Source: Acinetobacter portensis (lineage in GTDB: Bacteria; Pseudomonadota; Gammaproteobacteria; Pseudomonadales; Moraxellaceae). Taken from it: a stretch of 64,000 nt of DNA. The notes under the pieces are model-generated. The model was not told the DNA's origin and ran no database searches. It worked only from the letters and a program-made list of their open reading frames with translations. This document shows, piece by piece, positions 8,517-16,981 of the stretch; position 1 is the stretch's first letter, and each line of letters starts with the position of its first letter. Made by a program: the position numbers and the translations under genes. The stretch covers positions 124,001 through 188,000 of the forward strand of contig NZ_CP096121.1 in assembly GCF_023158935.1 (NCBI RefSeq), in the 5' to 3' direction.

Positions 8517-9296
8517 ATGAAAAATTTTATTTTTAAATTAGTTGCTTGCTTAAATATTTTTCTAGTTACGATCGGACAGGTCTCAGCTAAAACACAGGAT
8601 CACATAATGGAACATACCACTACACCTCGTGTGATCTTTTTTGATGTCAATGAAACTCTTCTTGATTTAGAACCACTTAAAAAATCGGTAAGTAATGTAC
8701 TCAATAACAATTCTGATCTCATGAAATTGTGGTTTACAACAATGTTGCAATACTCTTTAGTAGAAACCTCGACTAAACAATATCATGACTTTGGTCAGGT
8801 TGGCTTAGCATCATTAGTCATGGTAGCTAACAACCAAGGAATTACTCTGTCTGAAGAAAAAGCTCGTCAAGCACTCATACCTATCCTTCATTTGCCAGCT
8901 CATCAGGATGTAAGAAGCGGACTTAAACTTCTAAAACAAAAAGGATATAAAATCTATGCTCTAACAAACTCTTCTAAATCCTCAGTTGAGAAACAATTAA
9001 CTAATGCGAATATAATTGACCTATTTGATGGATACCTGAGCGCTGGGGAATTGGAAAGCTATAAACCTAATTTAAAGGTCTATCAATGGGCTGCTCAGAA
9101 GGTACAAACACCAATAGAAAATTCCATGTTAGTCGCCGCACATGGTTGGGATATTACTGGTGCGCAAAATGCTAATATGAAAACCGCATTCATTTCAAGA
9201 AAAGGACAATCCTTATACCCATTGGCGCAAAAACCTAATTATATTTTTGCAAATATTGTAGATTTAGCAAATGCGTTACCCAGTATAAAGCATTAA
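8517..9296 (+). CDS. HAD-superfamily (haloacid dehalogenase type II-like) hydrolase, exported
   Basis: 259 residues. The catalytic nucleophile motif is DVNET (about residues 43-47), followed by ALTNSSK (motif II) and a late HGWDITGA region (motif IV). This fits type II 2-haloacid dehalogenases. Unusually the frame begins with a plain signal peptide: charged MKNFIFK, a hydrophobic stretch, then VSA before Lys at about residue 25, behind an AGG. An internal ATG at 8607 would give a cytoplasmic version. Family members are normally cytoplasmic, so the export signal is notable. Substrate unknown. Confidence 0.8.
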   Translation: MKNFIFKLVACLNIFLVTIGQVSAKTQDHIMEHTTTPRVIFFDVNETLLDLEPLKKSVSNVLNNNSDLMKLWFTTMLQYSLVETSTKQYHDFGQVGLASLVMVANNQGITLSEEKARQALIPILHLPAHQDVRSGLKLLKQKGYKIYALTNSSKSSVEKQLTNANIIDLFDGYLSAGELESYKPNLKVYQWAAQKVQTPIENSMLVAAHGWDITGAQNANMKTAFISRKGQSLYPLAQKPNYIFANIVDLANALPSIKH

Positions 9297-9417
9297 GTAT
9301 AAATGTTATATTCTTCAGCAAGATGAATATAACATTTAAATTAACCTCCCCAGAGTTCTACAAACGGCCTCAATATTATTTTAGAAATAAATATTAAGTG
9401 AAAATGGAATAAAGATC

Positions 9418-10020
9418 ATGACTTTTCAAAACACATCGGTCTTTGACGATCCTAAATTTATTGCTCATTTACGATCTCAGATGCTTCATTTTGCGACTTT
9501 ACAACTTTCTGACTTCCATTTAGCAGAAGATGCCGTTCAAGATGCACTGATCAGTGCTTATGAATATGCTGATTCTTTTTCTGGTCGATCGGCCTATAGA
9601 ACGTGGGTATTTGCAATTCTTAAAAATAAAATAATTGATCTGCTTCGGAAGCATAAAAGAACCACTTCTATTTCAAGCCTATGTGATGATGATGAATCAG
9701 AACAACTTTTTTTAGACAGGCTATTTGATCATAAAGGACTATGGCACATCAACCAAAGACCAGTTTCTTGGAGACTACCTGATGAAAGCATTGAAGATCA
9801 GGATTTTTGGAAAATATTTGAAGCCTGTTTAGAACACTTACCTGCTAAACAAGCACAAGTGTTTATGATGAGAGAATTTTTAGAATTAGAATCTGTTGAG
9901 ATCTGTAATCAGTTAACAATGACTGTTAGCAATTTAAATGTACTCATTTATCGTGCTCGTCTAAAACTACGTGAATGTTTTGAAAATAAATGGGTAATGG
10001 AAGGAGAATGTGAATGCTAA
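9418..10020 (+). CDS. ECF-type RNA polymerase sigma factor
   Basis: 200 residues with sigma-70 region 2 (DFHLAEDAVQDALISAYEYADSF, then YRTWVFAILKNKIIDLLRK) and region 4 (LPAKQAQVFMMREFLELESVEICNQLTMTVSNLNVLIYRAR). This is a group IV (ECF) sigma factor. It overlaps the following zinc-binding anti-sigma gene by 7 bases, the usual sign of a sigma/anti-sigma pair. Likely targets are its own operon and the nearby redox genes; no promoter consensus could be fixed by eye. Confidence 0.9.
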   Translation: MTFQNTSVFDDPKFIAHLRSQMLHFATLQLSDFHLAEDAVQDALISAYEYADSFSGRSAYRTWVFAILKNKIIDLLRKHKRTTSISSLCDDDESEQLFLDRLFDHKGLWHINQRPVSWRLPDESIEDQDFWKIFEACLEHLPAKQAQVFMMREFLELESVEICNQLTMTVSNLNVLIYRARLKLRECFENKWVMEGECEC

Positions 10021-10217
10021 ATTGCCATCAAACGACTCAAATTCTTTCTGAAAAAATGGATAGACCTCTGAGTATGAAGGAAAAAATGTCAGTATTTATG
10101 CACACATCTATGTGCTCTGCATGTCGTAATTTTGAAAAGCAAATGGGGGAAATCAGGCACTTATCTAAGGAATTTCTAAAACAAGATTTTGTAGATGATA
10201 AGGAAAATAGAAAATAG
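10014..10217 (+). CDS. Small zinc-binding anti-sigma factor (ZAS type)
   Basis: 67 residues, translationally coupled to the sigma gene with GGAG upstream of its ATG. It shows Cys4/His5 and H30-x3-C34-x2-C37 (HTSMCSAC), the zinc-binding pattern of ZAS anti-sigma factors, and has no membrane segment, so it is a soluble sensor. Such proteins release their sigma factor when thiols are oxidised or displaced; in this context an arsenical or a peroxide could be the signal, which is inference. Confidence 0.82.
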   Translation: MLNCHQTTQILSEKMDRPLSMKEKMSVFMHTSMCSACRNFEKQMGEIRHLSKEFLKQDFVDDKENRK

Positions 10218-10221
10218 CTAA

Positions 10222-10250
10222 ATCTACTCAAGAACGAATCTTGAGTAGAT
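10222..10250. terminator. Bidirectional hairpin between the sigma operon and the ccdA-like gene
   Basis: ATCTACTCAAG (10222-10232) pairs with CTTGAGTAGAT (10240-10250), an 11-bp perfect stem with a 7-base loop, followed by AATTTGATTTT. It lies between two convergent genes. Confidence 0.75.
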
Positions 10251-10267
10251 AATTTGATTTTAAACAA

Positions 10268-10978
10268 TCAGATCATAATTGCCCAATCAGGCAATAATCC
10301 TAATGCCATGATTTCAAGTTGCTTATCTAACCCTGTTAAAACAAGCAAGCCTAGAATAAGAATGATCCATCCCAAGATTTTTTTTACTTTAACAGCATTT
10401 TGCAATGAATCAGGCTTCACTTTTTTTAGTACTTTAGCAGATAACATACCTGCAACTAAGAGGACTAAAGCTGTACCCAAACCAAAACTCAACATAATCA
10501 TAAAAGCTAATGACATTTGTTGCCCCATAGAGGCTAGGGCAATTGCAGCGCCTAAAGTTGGCCCAACACACGGCAACCAAACTAATCCCAATAACAAACC
10601 AAGGTTAAACTGACCCAGCCAGCCTCCGTGCCCACTATCTTGAGGATTAAAACGAGAAGTCAGCATAGATAGTTTTACACTTAGCCATTCTCCTAGCTGA
10701 TGATGAATGAGCAAAATCGCAGTGAAGATCAATAGAATAGCGGCAAAATAACGAAATAACTCCGGATCAAGACCAGTATTAACTAAAATGAAACTGAGTA
10801 GTGTTCCTGCTACCGCAAATGAAATACTTAAACCTAAAGCAAGCGCATAAGGTCCAAATTTACTTTTACCTGCTGCGGAACCCATCACTATAGGTATTAA
10901 TGGCCAAACGCAGGGTGAAAGAACTCCTAAAACACCTGCTATAAATGCTAAAGGAATTGCAGCTAATTCTAAAGCCAT
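10268..10978 (-). CDS. CcdA/DsbD-type thiol-electron transporter
   Basis: 236 residues with six or so hydrophobic helices. The paired membrane cysteines are visible in LGVLSPCVWPLIP (helix 1) and VWLPCVGPTLG (about residue 135), the CcdA/DsbD-beta signature for carrying reducing equivalents across the inner membrane. It lies one base downstream of a periplasmic thioredoxin gene, its obvious partner. Together they would keep periplasmic thiols reduced. It matches the short CcdA/cytochrome c biogenesis type rather than full DsbD. Confidence 0.88.
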   Translation of the reverse strand: MALELAAIPLAFIAGVLGVLSPCVWPLIPIVMGSAAGKSKFGPYALALGLSISFAVAGTLLSFILVNTGLDPELFRYFAAILLIFTAILLIHHQLGEWLSVKLSMLTSRFNPQDSGHGGWLGQFNLGLLLGLVWLPCVGPTLGAAIALASMGQQMSLAFMIMLSFGLGTALVLLVAGMLSAKVLKKVKPDSLQNAVKVKKILGWIILILGLLVLTGLDKQLEIMALGLLPDWAIMI

Positions 10979-10979
10979 T

Positions 10980-11393
10980 TTATTTACTCACCACCTTGAC
11001 TGCATCAAGTTGTTTAAAAATGGCTTCAGACTTGGTTTCTGCTACAGCAAACCAGATTTGCTTATTTCCTTTATAAAGTGCGAACGTCGACTGACGTGGT
11101 GCTTTAAAATATTTCACCCATTGCTTTTGTTTATCAAAATCAACTTCTAGCACTGTTATTCCACTGTTAGGATTTAGCGTTTGATAGTCTTTTAATATCT
11201 CATGTTGTTTTTTACATGTTGGACACCAATCTGCCCTTACATCAATTAGAAAAGCACTATTACTCTTTTTAAGCGTATTAAACTTTGCTTCAGTAAAAGG
11301 TTCAAATGTTAAAGCATAAACTGAACTTAATGAGCCCAACAAAGATAAAGTTGCAATTGCAACAGATTTTTTTAAGACATTGGCCATCAACAT
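10980..11393 (-). CDS. Periplasmic thioredoxin-like protein
   Basis: 137 residues, starting at ATG behind GAGG. An N-terminal signal peptide (KKSVAIATLSLLGSLSSVYA) precedes a thioredoxin fold with active site DWCPTCK. The usual cis-proline appears to be APRQSTF. It is read with the CcdA-like gene and probably receives electrons from it. Substrate unknown; the neighbouring peroxiredoxin-like gene is divergent. Confidence 0.88.
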   Translation of the reverse strand: MLMANVLKKSVAIATLSLLGSLSSVYALTFEPFTEAKFNTLKKSNSAFLIDVRADWCPTCKKQHEILKDYQTLNPNSGITVLEVDFDKQKQWVKYFKAPRQSTFALYKGNKQIWFAVAETKSEAIFKQLDAVKVVSK

Positions 11394-11480
11394 AAAAATT
11401 ACCTCACAAATATTATAGAATTGCTATGCTCGATCAATATCTAGCATTTAATTTTATAGACGAGGTAGTATCTAGATCCC

Positions 11481-11497
11481 TTACACTTCTAGTGTAA
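11481..11497. promoter_or_regulatory. Perfect palindrome in the divergent promoter region
   Basis: TTACACT-TCT-AGTGTAA, 7-base perfect arms and a 3-base centre, lies between the divergent thioredoxin and peroxiredoxin-like genes (starts at 11393 and 11607). Its size and place suit a dimeric regulator's operator shared by both directions. The regulator is not identified. Confidence 0.5.
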
Positions 11498-11606
11498 ACA
11501 ATTGTAAATTTCACGTATGTCAGAATTAATGAAATTAAATACTTAATTATTGTAATAATTAGAGGTTCATCTATGTCTAAGCAATTATTTAACTGAGTAA
11601 CTAATC

Positions 11607-12143
11607 GTGAGACTGAAACAAGGAAATAAGGGGCCAAACTTTGAACTACCTGATATCACAGGCATACAAGTAAATTTAGATGACTACAAGGGACAAAAAA
11701 TCTTAGTTTCGTTTCAACGCTTTGCTGGCTGCCCATTTTGCAACTTAAGACTGCATCAAATGATTACTCGCTTTCCTCAGTGGCAGGAAGATTTAGCTGT
11801 GCTTGTCATCTTTGATTCTACTTTAGAAAACTTGCAACAGCATGCAAATGAACATAAACCACCATTCCCTGTTCTAGCGGATGAAAAGAATACTGCTTAT
11901 CAAGATTATGGAGTTGAATACTCTTGGTTGGGTGTTTTGAAAGGGTCAATATGTCGCTTCCCAACAATGATCAAAGCTCTTGCTAAAGGCTATGTACCGA
12001 AATCAATGAGTGGAAAAAAGGATACAATGCCTGCAAGCTTTCTAATTGACGAAGATGGCATCATCCAAGTCAGTTATTATGGCCAAGATGAAGGCGACTA
12101 TATTCCATTTGATATTATTGAAAGTTTTATTCAAAATAAATGA
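11607..12143 (+). CDS. Peroxiredoxin-like (AhpC/TSA-type) thiol protein
   Basis: 178 residues from GTG 11607 (weak Shine-Dalgarno; no better start). Thioredoxin fold of the AhpC/TSA type with a CxxC motif, FAGCPFCNLRLHQM at about residue 40, instead of the single peroxidatic Cys of classical peroxiredoxins, and a cis-Pro stretch MPASFLIDEDG. The CPFC motif suggests a thiol-disulfide or peroxide reductase. It is divergent from the thioredoxin/CcdA pair. Confidence 0.8.
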   Translation: MRLKQGNKGPNFELPDITGIQVNLDDYKGQKILVSFQRFAGCPFCNLRLHQMITRFPQWQEDLAVLVIFDSTLENLQQHANEHKPPFPVLADEKNTAYQDYGVEYSWLGVLKGSICRFPTMIKALAKGYVPKSMSGKKDTMPASFLIDEDGIIQVSYYGQDEGDYIPFDIIESFIQNK

Positions 12144-12145
12144 AA

Positions 12146-12167
12146 ATGAGGAGCTATGACTCCTCAT
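12146..12167. terminator. Hairpin between convergent genes
   Basis: ATGAGGAG (12146-12153) and CTCCTCAT (12160-12167) form an 8-bp stem with a 6-base loop. On the minus strand the stem is followed by TTTTCATTT. It overlaps the end of the leftward gene. Confidence 0.55.
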
Positions 12168-12909
12168 GCCATTTTATACTCCTATAATCCAAATTCAAGT
12201 CACTTTCCCATTTAATAATTTGAAAATACGGTGATAAATCAAAGTCTCTAGGTACAAAAAGACTATAATGTCTGACTTTGAAAATTTCGTTAACACAACC
12301 TAGACAATAGTGCTCGGTATGTGAGTGAATGATAGGTAATATTGGATATTTAATAGATTGAAATGCTTGAGCAATCAAAGTTGAACATATCGCTTTCGTT
12401 GGCTCACCACTCCCTAAAAATAGAGTCCTACTCTTTGAAATAAAGGGTGCAATCAAACTTACTGGAAATAAATATCTCGCTAAATCAATAATATTTTTTA
12501 GATCATATTCAATTCCGACACGTTCTAATGCAAATTGTACAACTTGCAGGCATTCTTGGTCAGTTAAAGCTATCGGACGACAAATTCTTAGATTATGGTT
12601 AAGATAATGGTCGAGTGAAATAAGTCTTACCCCCTCCTCAATATCTGCTTCAACTAATGCATGCATATCCACACCATTAATTTTTTTGATACCGATATAA
12701 AGCGCTGCATGAGACCAATTGGATTGTGTTAAGTATTTAATATAATTACTAATCCGACTATCACCTTCAACAAGTAGAACATCTGCTACTCTCAAACTTG
12801 AAATCAATTTAGCTTTTGAATCGGGCAAATTCGGTCGATGCTGATGGCTTGGTTTAGCTAAAACTTTTACAATACATTTACTCAGAGATACGAGTATTCC
12901 ATGTCCCAT
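12154..12909 (-). CDS. YiiX/YebB-like NlpC/P60-superfamily cysteine hydrolase
   Basis: 251 residues. The opening VADVLLVEGDSRISNYIKYLTQSNWSHAALYIG carries the catalytic His, and the catalytic Cys is in KAICSTLIAQAF (about residue 175), the circularly permuted order of YiiX/LRAT-like papain-fold proteins. Such enzymes act on amide bonds of lipids or peptides. Its role beside an arsenic cluster is unclear; it reads away from arsS across a 160-base divergent gap. No signal peptide is obvious. Confidence 0.75.
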   Translation of the reverse strand: MGHGILVSLSKCIVKVLAKPSHQHRPNLPDSKAKLISSLRVADVLLVEGDSRISNYIKYLTQSNWSHAALYIGIKKINGVDMHALVEADIEEGVRLISLDHYLNHNLRICRPIALTDQECLQVVQFALERVGIEYDLKNIIDLARYLFPVSLIAPFISKSRTLFLGSGEPTKAICSTLIAQAFQSIKYPILPIIHSHTEHYCLGCVNEIFKVRHYSLFVPRDFDLSPYFQIIKWESDLNLDYRSIKWHEES

Positions 12910-13069
12910 TTTATACTCCCAATTTTTTAGAACTTAATTTAATTATTTTAGTCTTGGCTATTAATTAGACGTACACTCCAATATTTATATTACAACTATT
13001 TTTTTCATCAAATGTAAGATAAAAACAGGTCAAACCGACTAAACAATAACGACAACAATGGGATAAAAA

Positions 13070-14038
13070 ATGAAATCTACAATTGAAATGCTTGAAATAA
13101 CAGATTTCCCCATCATTCAACGTGATCAGCTCCTAACACTTCAAGTAAATTTAGGGTATCGATGTAATTTATCTTGCGTACATTGTCACGTCGCAGCTGG
13201 CCCACATCGCACTGAAATGATGTCAGAAGAATTAGTCGAACTCGTTATAGAAGTTTTAAAGAAAAAAAATATTCAGAGCTTAGACTTAACAGGGGGGGCA
13301 CCAGAAATGCATCCTCAGTTTAAACGACTCGTAAAAGTTGCTAGATCATTAGATGTCACTGTCATAGATCGATGTAACCTCACAATCTTGATGGAGCCAG
13401 ACTATATTGATATGGCTGAATTTTTAGCAGATCAAAGTGTTGAGATCGTTGCATCACTACCTTGTTATTCAGCAACAAATGTCGATAAACAACGCGGTAA
13501 AGGCGTTTTCGAGCATAGTATTGATGCTCTTAAACAACTCAATCGCTTGGGCTATGGTCATCATAATTCAAATCTCATCTTAAATCTCGTTTATAACCCT
13601 TTGGGGGCAACACTTCCTCCTGACCAAAAAAAACTTGAGCAACAGTATAAAAAAGAATTATTTGATCAGTTTGGTATTGAGTTTAATCAATTATTTACGA
13701 TTACCAATATGCCTATTCAGCGATTCGGAGCCATCCTGCTCGCAAAAAATGAATTTTCATCCTATATGACTTTATTAAAACAAAATTATTCGGCTGCAAA
13801 CCTAGAACATGTGATGTGTAAATCAACGATTAGTGTCGATTGGCAAGGAAATTTATATGATTGTGATTTTAATCAACAGCTTAAGTTAAAGACACTCAAT
13901 CCAAAACTTAGATACCTTAAAGATCTTCTTCACTCAACTTTAAGTCATTCAGATATTCATATTGCTGATCATTGCTATGGATGTACAGCAGGTCAAGGTA
14001 GTAGTTGTGGCGGTGCTTTGAGTGAAAAGGAGCAATAA
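13070..14038 (+). CDS. arsS: Arsenosugar biosynthesis radical SAM enzyme ArsS
   Basis: 322 residues. The radical SAM cluster motif CNLSCVHC (CxxxCxxC) is near residue 33, followed by LTGGAPEMHP, DRCNLTIL and a C-terminal SVDWQGNLYDCDFNQQ and CYGCTAGQGSSCGGA, the Cys-rich tail typical of ArsS-type radical SAM proteins. The known reaction joins a 5'-deoxyadenosyl group to dimethylarsinous acid, giving a dimethylarsinoyl-deoxyadenosine, the precursor of arsenosugars. It opens an eight-gene rightward run (13070-20503), each gene within 65 bases of or overlapping the next. The residue before CGGA is Ser/Cys, not selenocysteine. Highly confident. Confidence 0.93.
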   Translation: MKSTIEMLEITDFPIIQRDQLLTLQVNLGYRCNLSCVHCHVAAGPHRTEMMSEELVELVIEVLKKKNIQSLDLTGGAPEMHPQFKRLVKVARSLDVTVIDRCNLTILMEPDYIDMAEFLADQSVEIVASLPCYSATNVDKQRGKGVFEHSIDALKQLNRLGYGHHNSNLILNLVYNPLGATLPPDQKKLEQQYKKELFDQFGIEFNQLFTITNMPIQRFGAILLAKNEFSSYMTLLKQNYSAANLEHVMCKSTISVDWQGNLYDCDFNQQLKLKTLNPKLRYLKDLLHSTLSHSDIHIADHCYGCTAGQGSSCGGALSEKEQ

Positions 14039-14039
14039 A

Positions 14040-16190
14040 ATGAAAAAAATGATAATTATAGCCGTTATTATTTCTGCGATTTTTGCATTCTTTGCGTTTA
14101 ATGGTCAGCAATATTTCAATCTAGAGTATATTCAAAGCCAATTACAGCTTTTCCATTCGTGGCGAGATGAAAATCCAATTCTTTCTGCATCCATATTTTT
14201 CCTCATATATGTCCTAGTGGCGGCTTTGTCTCTACCCGGAGCAGCTGTAATGACACTGCTTGCTGGTGCGTTATTTGGCATTTTGTGGGGCACAATTCTC
14301 GTTTCATTTGCTTCTAGTATCGGTGCATTATTTGCATTCTTAATCGCGCGATTTGTTCTGCGTGATTATATTGAACAACGCTTCCCGAGCTATCTTAAAA
14401 AGATCAATAAAGGGATTGAGAAAGATGGTGCAATGTATTTATTCACCTTACGTCTTGTTCCAGTGATTGCTTTTTTTATTATTAACCTTGTGATGGGGAT
14501 TACTCGCATTAAAGCACGTACATTTTATATTGTCAGTCAAATAGGGATGCTGGCTGGAACGATAGTCTATGTAAATGCGGGTACACAACTCGCTAAAATT
14601 GAGGACCTTTCTGATATTGTTTCTTTACCTATTTTACTGTCTTTTGCATTATTAGCCACTTTTCCATGGATTATTAAAATAATACTTTCAATTTTTCAAA
14701 AAAGAAAAATATATCAGAAATGGAGCAAACCAAAGCATTTTGATCGTAACTTGATTGTTATTGGTGCTGGTGCTGCTGGGTTAGTATCCTCGTATATTGC
14801 TGCAACTGTAAAAGCAAAAGTGACTTTAGTCGAAGCACATAAAATGGGAGGTGATTGCCTAAACTATGGCTGCGTCCCAAGTAAGGCATTGATTAGTTGT
14901 GCGAAAACAGTCAAAACAATTAAAGATGCCGAAATAAATGATATTAGTTGCTCAAAGTTTTCGGTGAATTTCAAAGCCGTCATGAATCGTGTTCATCAAG
15001 CTATAAAAAAAATTGAGCCTCACGACAGTATTGATAGATACACACAGCTTGGCGTAGATGTCAAAACAGGTTATGCCACAATAATTTCTCCTTGGGAGGT
15101 AGAAATTAAAGATGAAAAAGGCATTGTCGAACGATTAACGACAAGAAGTATTATCATTGCGACGGGTGCTCATCCTTTTGTTCCTCCCTTATCTGGACTT
15201 GAAGATGTTGGTTATCTAACGAGTGATACATTATGGGACAAATTTTCTACCTACGAACAAGCTCCTTCACGTTTGATTGTGCTTGGTGGAGGACCAATCG
15301 GATGTGAACTATCACAAGCTTTTTCAAGATTGGGATCAACAGTATTTCAAATTGAAATGTCTAATCTCATTCTTTCTCGTGAAGATAGCGAAGTATCTCA
15401 ATATATCAAACAAAATCTTGAACAAGACGGTGTTCAAGTCTTAACACAACATAAAGCAATTCGTTGTGAATGCAAAAATGGAGTTAAACAACTTTGGGTA
15501 GAACATCAAAACCAAGAATATGCGATTGAATTCGATGAAATTATTGTCGCTGTAGGCCGTAGTGCGCGATTAACTGGATATGGCCTAGAACAACTAGGCA
15601 TCGAAACACAGCGAACCGTAATCACTAACGACTACCTAGAAACATTATATCCCAATATTTTTGCAGCAGGTGATGTGGCTGGCCCTTATCAGTTTACACA
15701 CACCGCGGCACATCAAGCATGGTATGCCACTGTTAATGCTTTATTTGGAACGTTCAAAAAATTTAAAACTGATTATCGTGTTATTCCATGGATCACTTTT
15801 GTCGATCCAGAAGTTGCTCGTGTAGGTTTAAATGAACAAGAAGCCAAAGAAAAAAATATCCCGTATGAAGTGACAACATATGGCATTGATGATCTCGATC
15901 GCGCAATCACGGATGGACATGATGCTGGCTGGATAAAAGTACTGACTGTACCCAATAAAGATAAAATCTTAGGTGTCACTATCGTTGGGTATCATGGTGG
16001 CGAACTTCTCGCTGAATTTGTTCTGGCGATGAAGCATGGTTTAGGACTTAACAAAATACTTGGCACGATACACCCTTATCCAACCTTAAATGAAGCAAAT
16101 AAATATGTTGCAGGTGAATGGAAACGTGCGCATGCACCGCAAAAGCTTTTAAAGCTGGCTGAGCGATATCATGCGTGGAGAAGAAAATGA
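14040..16190 (+). CDS. Fusion: TVP38/DedA-like membrane domain plus mercuric-reductase-type flavoprotein
   Basis: 716 residues from ATG 14040, chosen because AAGGAG sits 8 bases upstream; an in-frame GTG at 14022 has no such site. The N-terminal ~225 residues are a TVP38/TMEM64 (SNARE-associated) membrane domain (GAAVMTLLAGALFGILWG..., LRLVPVIAFF). From about 235 it is a class I pyridine nucleotide-disulfide oxidoreductase: FAD motif VIGAGAAGLVSS, redox-active CLNYGC at 273 and 278, NAD(P)H motif VLGGGPIGCELSQ, FAAGDVAGPYQFTHTA, and a dimerisation domain with HPYPTLNE. The MerA heavy-metal N-terminal domain and terminal Cys pair are absent. It may reduce an arsenical or a membrane thiol; the reaction is unknown. 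Confidence 0.88.
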   Translation: MKKMIIIAVIISAIFAFFAFNGQQYFNLEYIQSQLQLFHSWRDENPILSASIFFLIYVLVAALSLPGAAVMTLLAGALFGILWGTILVSFASSIGALFAFLIARFVLRDYIEQRFPSYLKKINKGIEKDGAMYLFTLRLVPVIAFFIINLVMGITRIKARTFYIVSQIGMLAGTIVYVNAGTQLAKIEDLSDIVSLPILLSFALLATFPWIIKIILSIFQKRKIYQKWSKPKHFDRNLIVIGAGAAGLVSSYIAATVKAKVTLVEAHKMGGDCLNYGCVPSKALISCAKTVKTIKDAEINDISCSKFSVNFKAVMNRVHQAIKKIEPHDSIDRYTQLGVDVKTGYATIISPWEVEIKDEKGIVERLTTRSIIIATGAHPFVPPLSGLEDVGYLTSDTLWDKFSTYEQAPSRLIVLGGGPIGCELSQAFSRLGSTVFQIEMSNLILSREDSEVSQYIKQNLEQDGVQVLTQHKAIRCECKNGVKQLWVEHQNQEYAIEFDEIIVAVGRSARLTGYGLEQLGIETQRTVITNDYLETLYPNIFAAGDVAGPYQFTHTAAHQAWYATVNALFGTFKKFKTDYRVIPWITFVDPEVARVGLNEQEAKEKNIPYEVTTYGIDDLDRAITDGHDAGWIKVLTVPNKDKILGVTIVGYHGGELLAEFVLAMKHGLGLNKILGTIHPYPTLNEANKYVAGEWKRAHAPQKLLKLAERYHAWRRK

Positions 16191-16981
16191 ACCTTATTTT
16201 ATCACGCCTTTTCGTAGGTTTCTTTGGCTTATCTGTGACCCTCAGTTTTGCTAACGTTGATCATCAAGCATTTGATCAATTACTTAAGAAAAATGTACTT
16301 AGTTTAAAAGGCGGTCAAGTTACACAAGTAAAGTATGATCAGCTTAAATTATCTACCGAACATCAACAGCTTCGTTCGTATTTAAAAAGAATAGAGCAAA
16401 TTAGAAAATCAGAGTTTGATGCATGGTCCAAAGCAGAGCAAATGACTTTTTTGATTAATGCATACAATGCTTGGACGATTGAACTCATTTTAAGCAAATA
16501 CCCTGATTTATCTTCAATTCGTGACTTAGGATCATTAATACAAACACCATGGAAAAAGAAATTCATACCATTGCTTGATAAGAAATATTCATTGGATGAA
16601 ATCGAAGATCAGTTAAGAAAGTACAATGATCCTCGAATTCATTTTGCAGTAAATTGTGCCAGCATTGGCTGTCCAGCTTTACGCCCTGAAGCATATCAAT
16701 CATCAAAATTAGATCAACAATTAGAACAAGCCACCTATTTATTTCTTTCAGATAAGAAACGTAACTATATTGAAAATGATACGATTTATATCTCTAGTAT
16801 TTTTAAATGGTACAAAAAAGACTTTGAGTTGGGATGGAAACAAACTCATAGCGTATCTCAATTCTTAAGTATGTACCCCAAAGCTTTAAGCCTAAATTCA
16901 GTTCAAACAAATGCATTAAAACAGCAAAAAATTAAAATCAAATATTTAGAATATGATTGGAGGCTTAACAAAACACCATGA
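16187..16981 (+). CDS. DUF547 family exported protein
   Basis: 264 residues from ATG 16187, overlapping the flavoprotein stop as ATGA; an upstream GTG at 16175 is less likely. A signal peptide (MNLILSRLFVGFFGLSVTLSFA) is followed by a DUF547 domain with NAYNAWTIELILSKYP, HFAVNCASIGCPALRPEAY and a late SSIFKWYKKDFE. The conserved Cys/His residues resemble a papain/transglutaminase-like fold, but no activity is established to my knowledge. DUF547 proteins often accompany arsenosugar-type clusters, as here. Confidence 0.88.
   Translation: MNLILSRLFVGFFGLSVTLSFANVDHQAFDQLLKKNVLSLKGGQVTQVKYDQLKLSTEHQQLRSYLKRIEQIRKSEFDAWSKAEQMTFLINAYNAWTIELILSKYPDLSSIRDLGSLIQTPWKKKFIPLLDKKYSLDEIEDQLRKYNDPRIHFAVNCASIGCPALRPEAYQSSKLDQQLEQATYLFLSDKKRNYIENDTIYISSIFKWYKKDFELGWKQTHSVSQFLSMYPKALSLNSVQTNALKQQKIKIKYLEYDWRLNKTP

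Noticed and set aside
10254..10613. Rightward 119-codon frame
   Set aside because: It lies wholly opposite the ccdA-like gene, whose motifs and partner gene are convincing.
14040..16190. Mercury resistance reductase MerA
   Set aside because: It lacks the N-terminal metal-binding domain and the C-terminal Cys pair, and there are no merR, merT or merP genes nearby.
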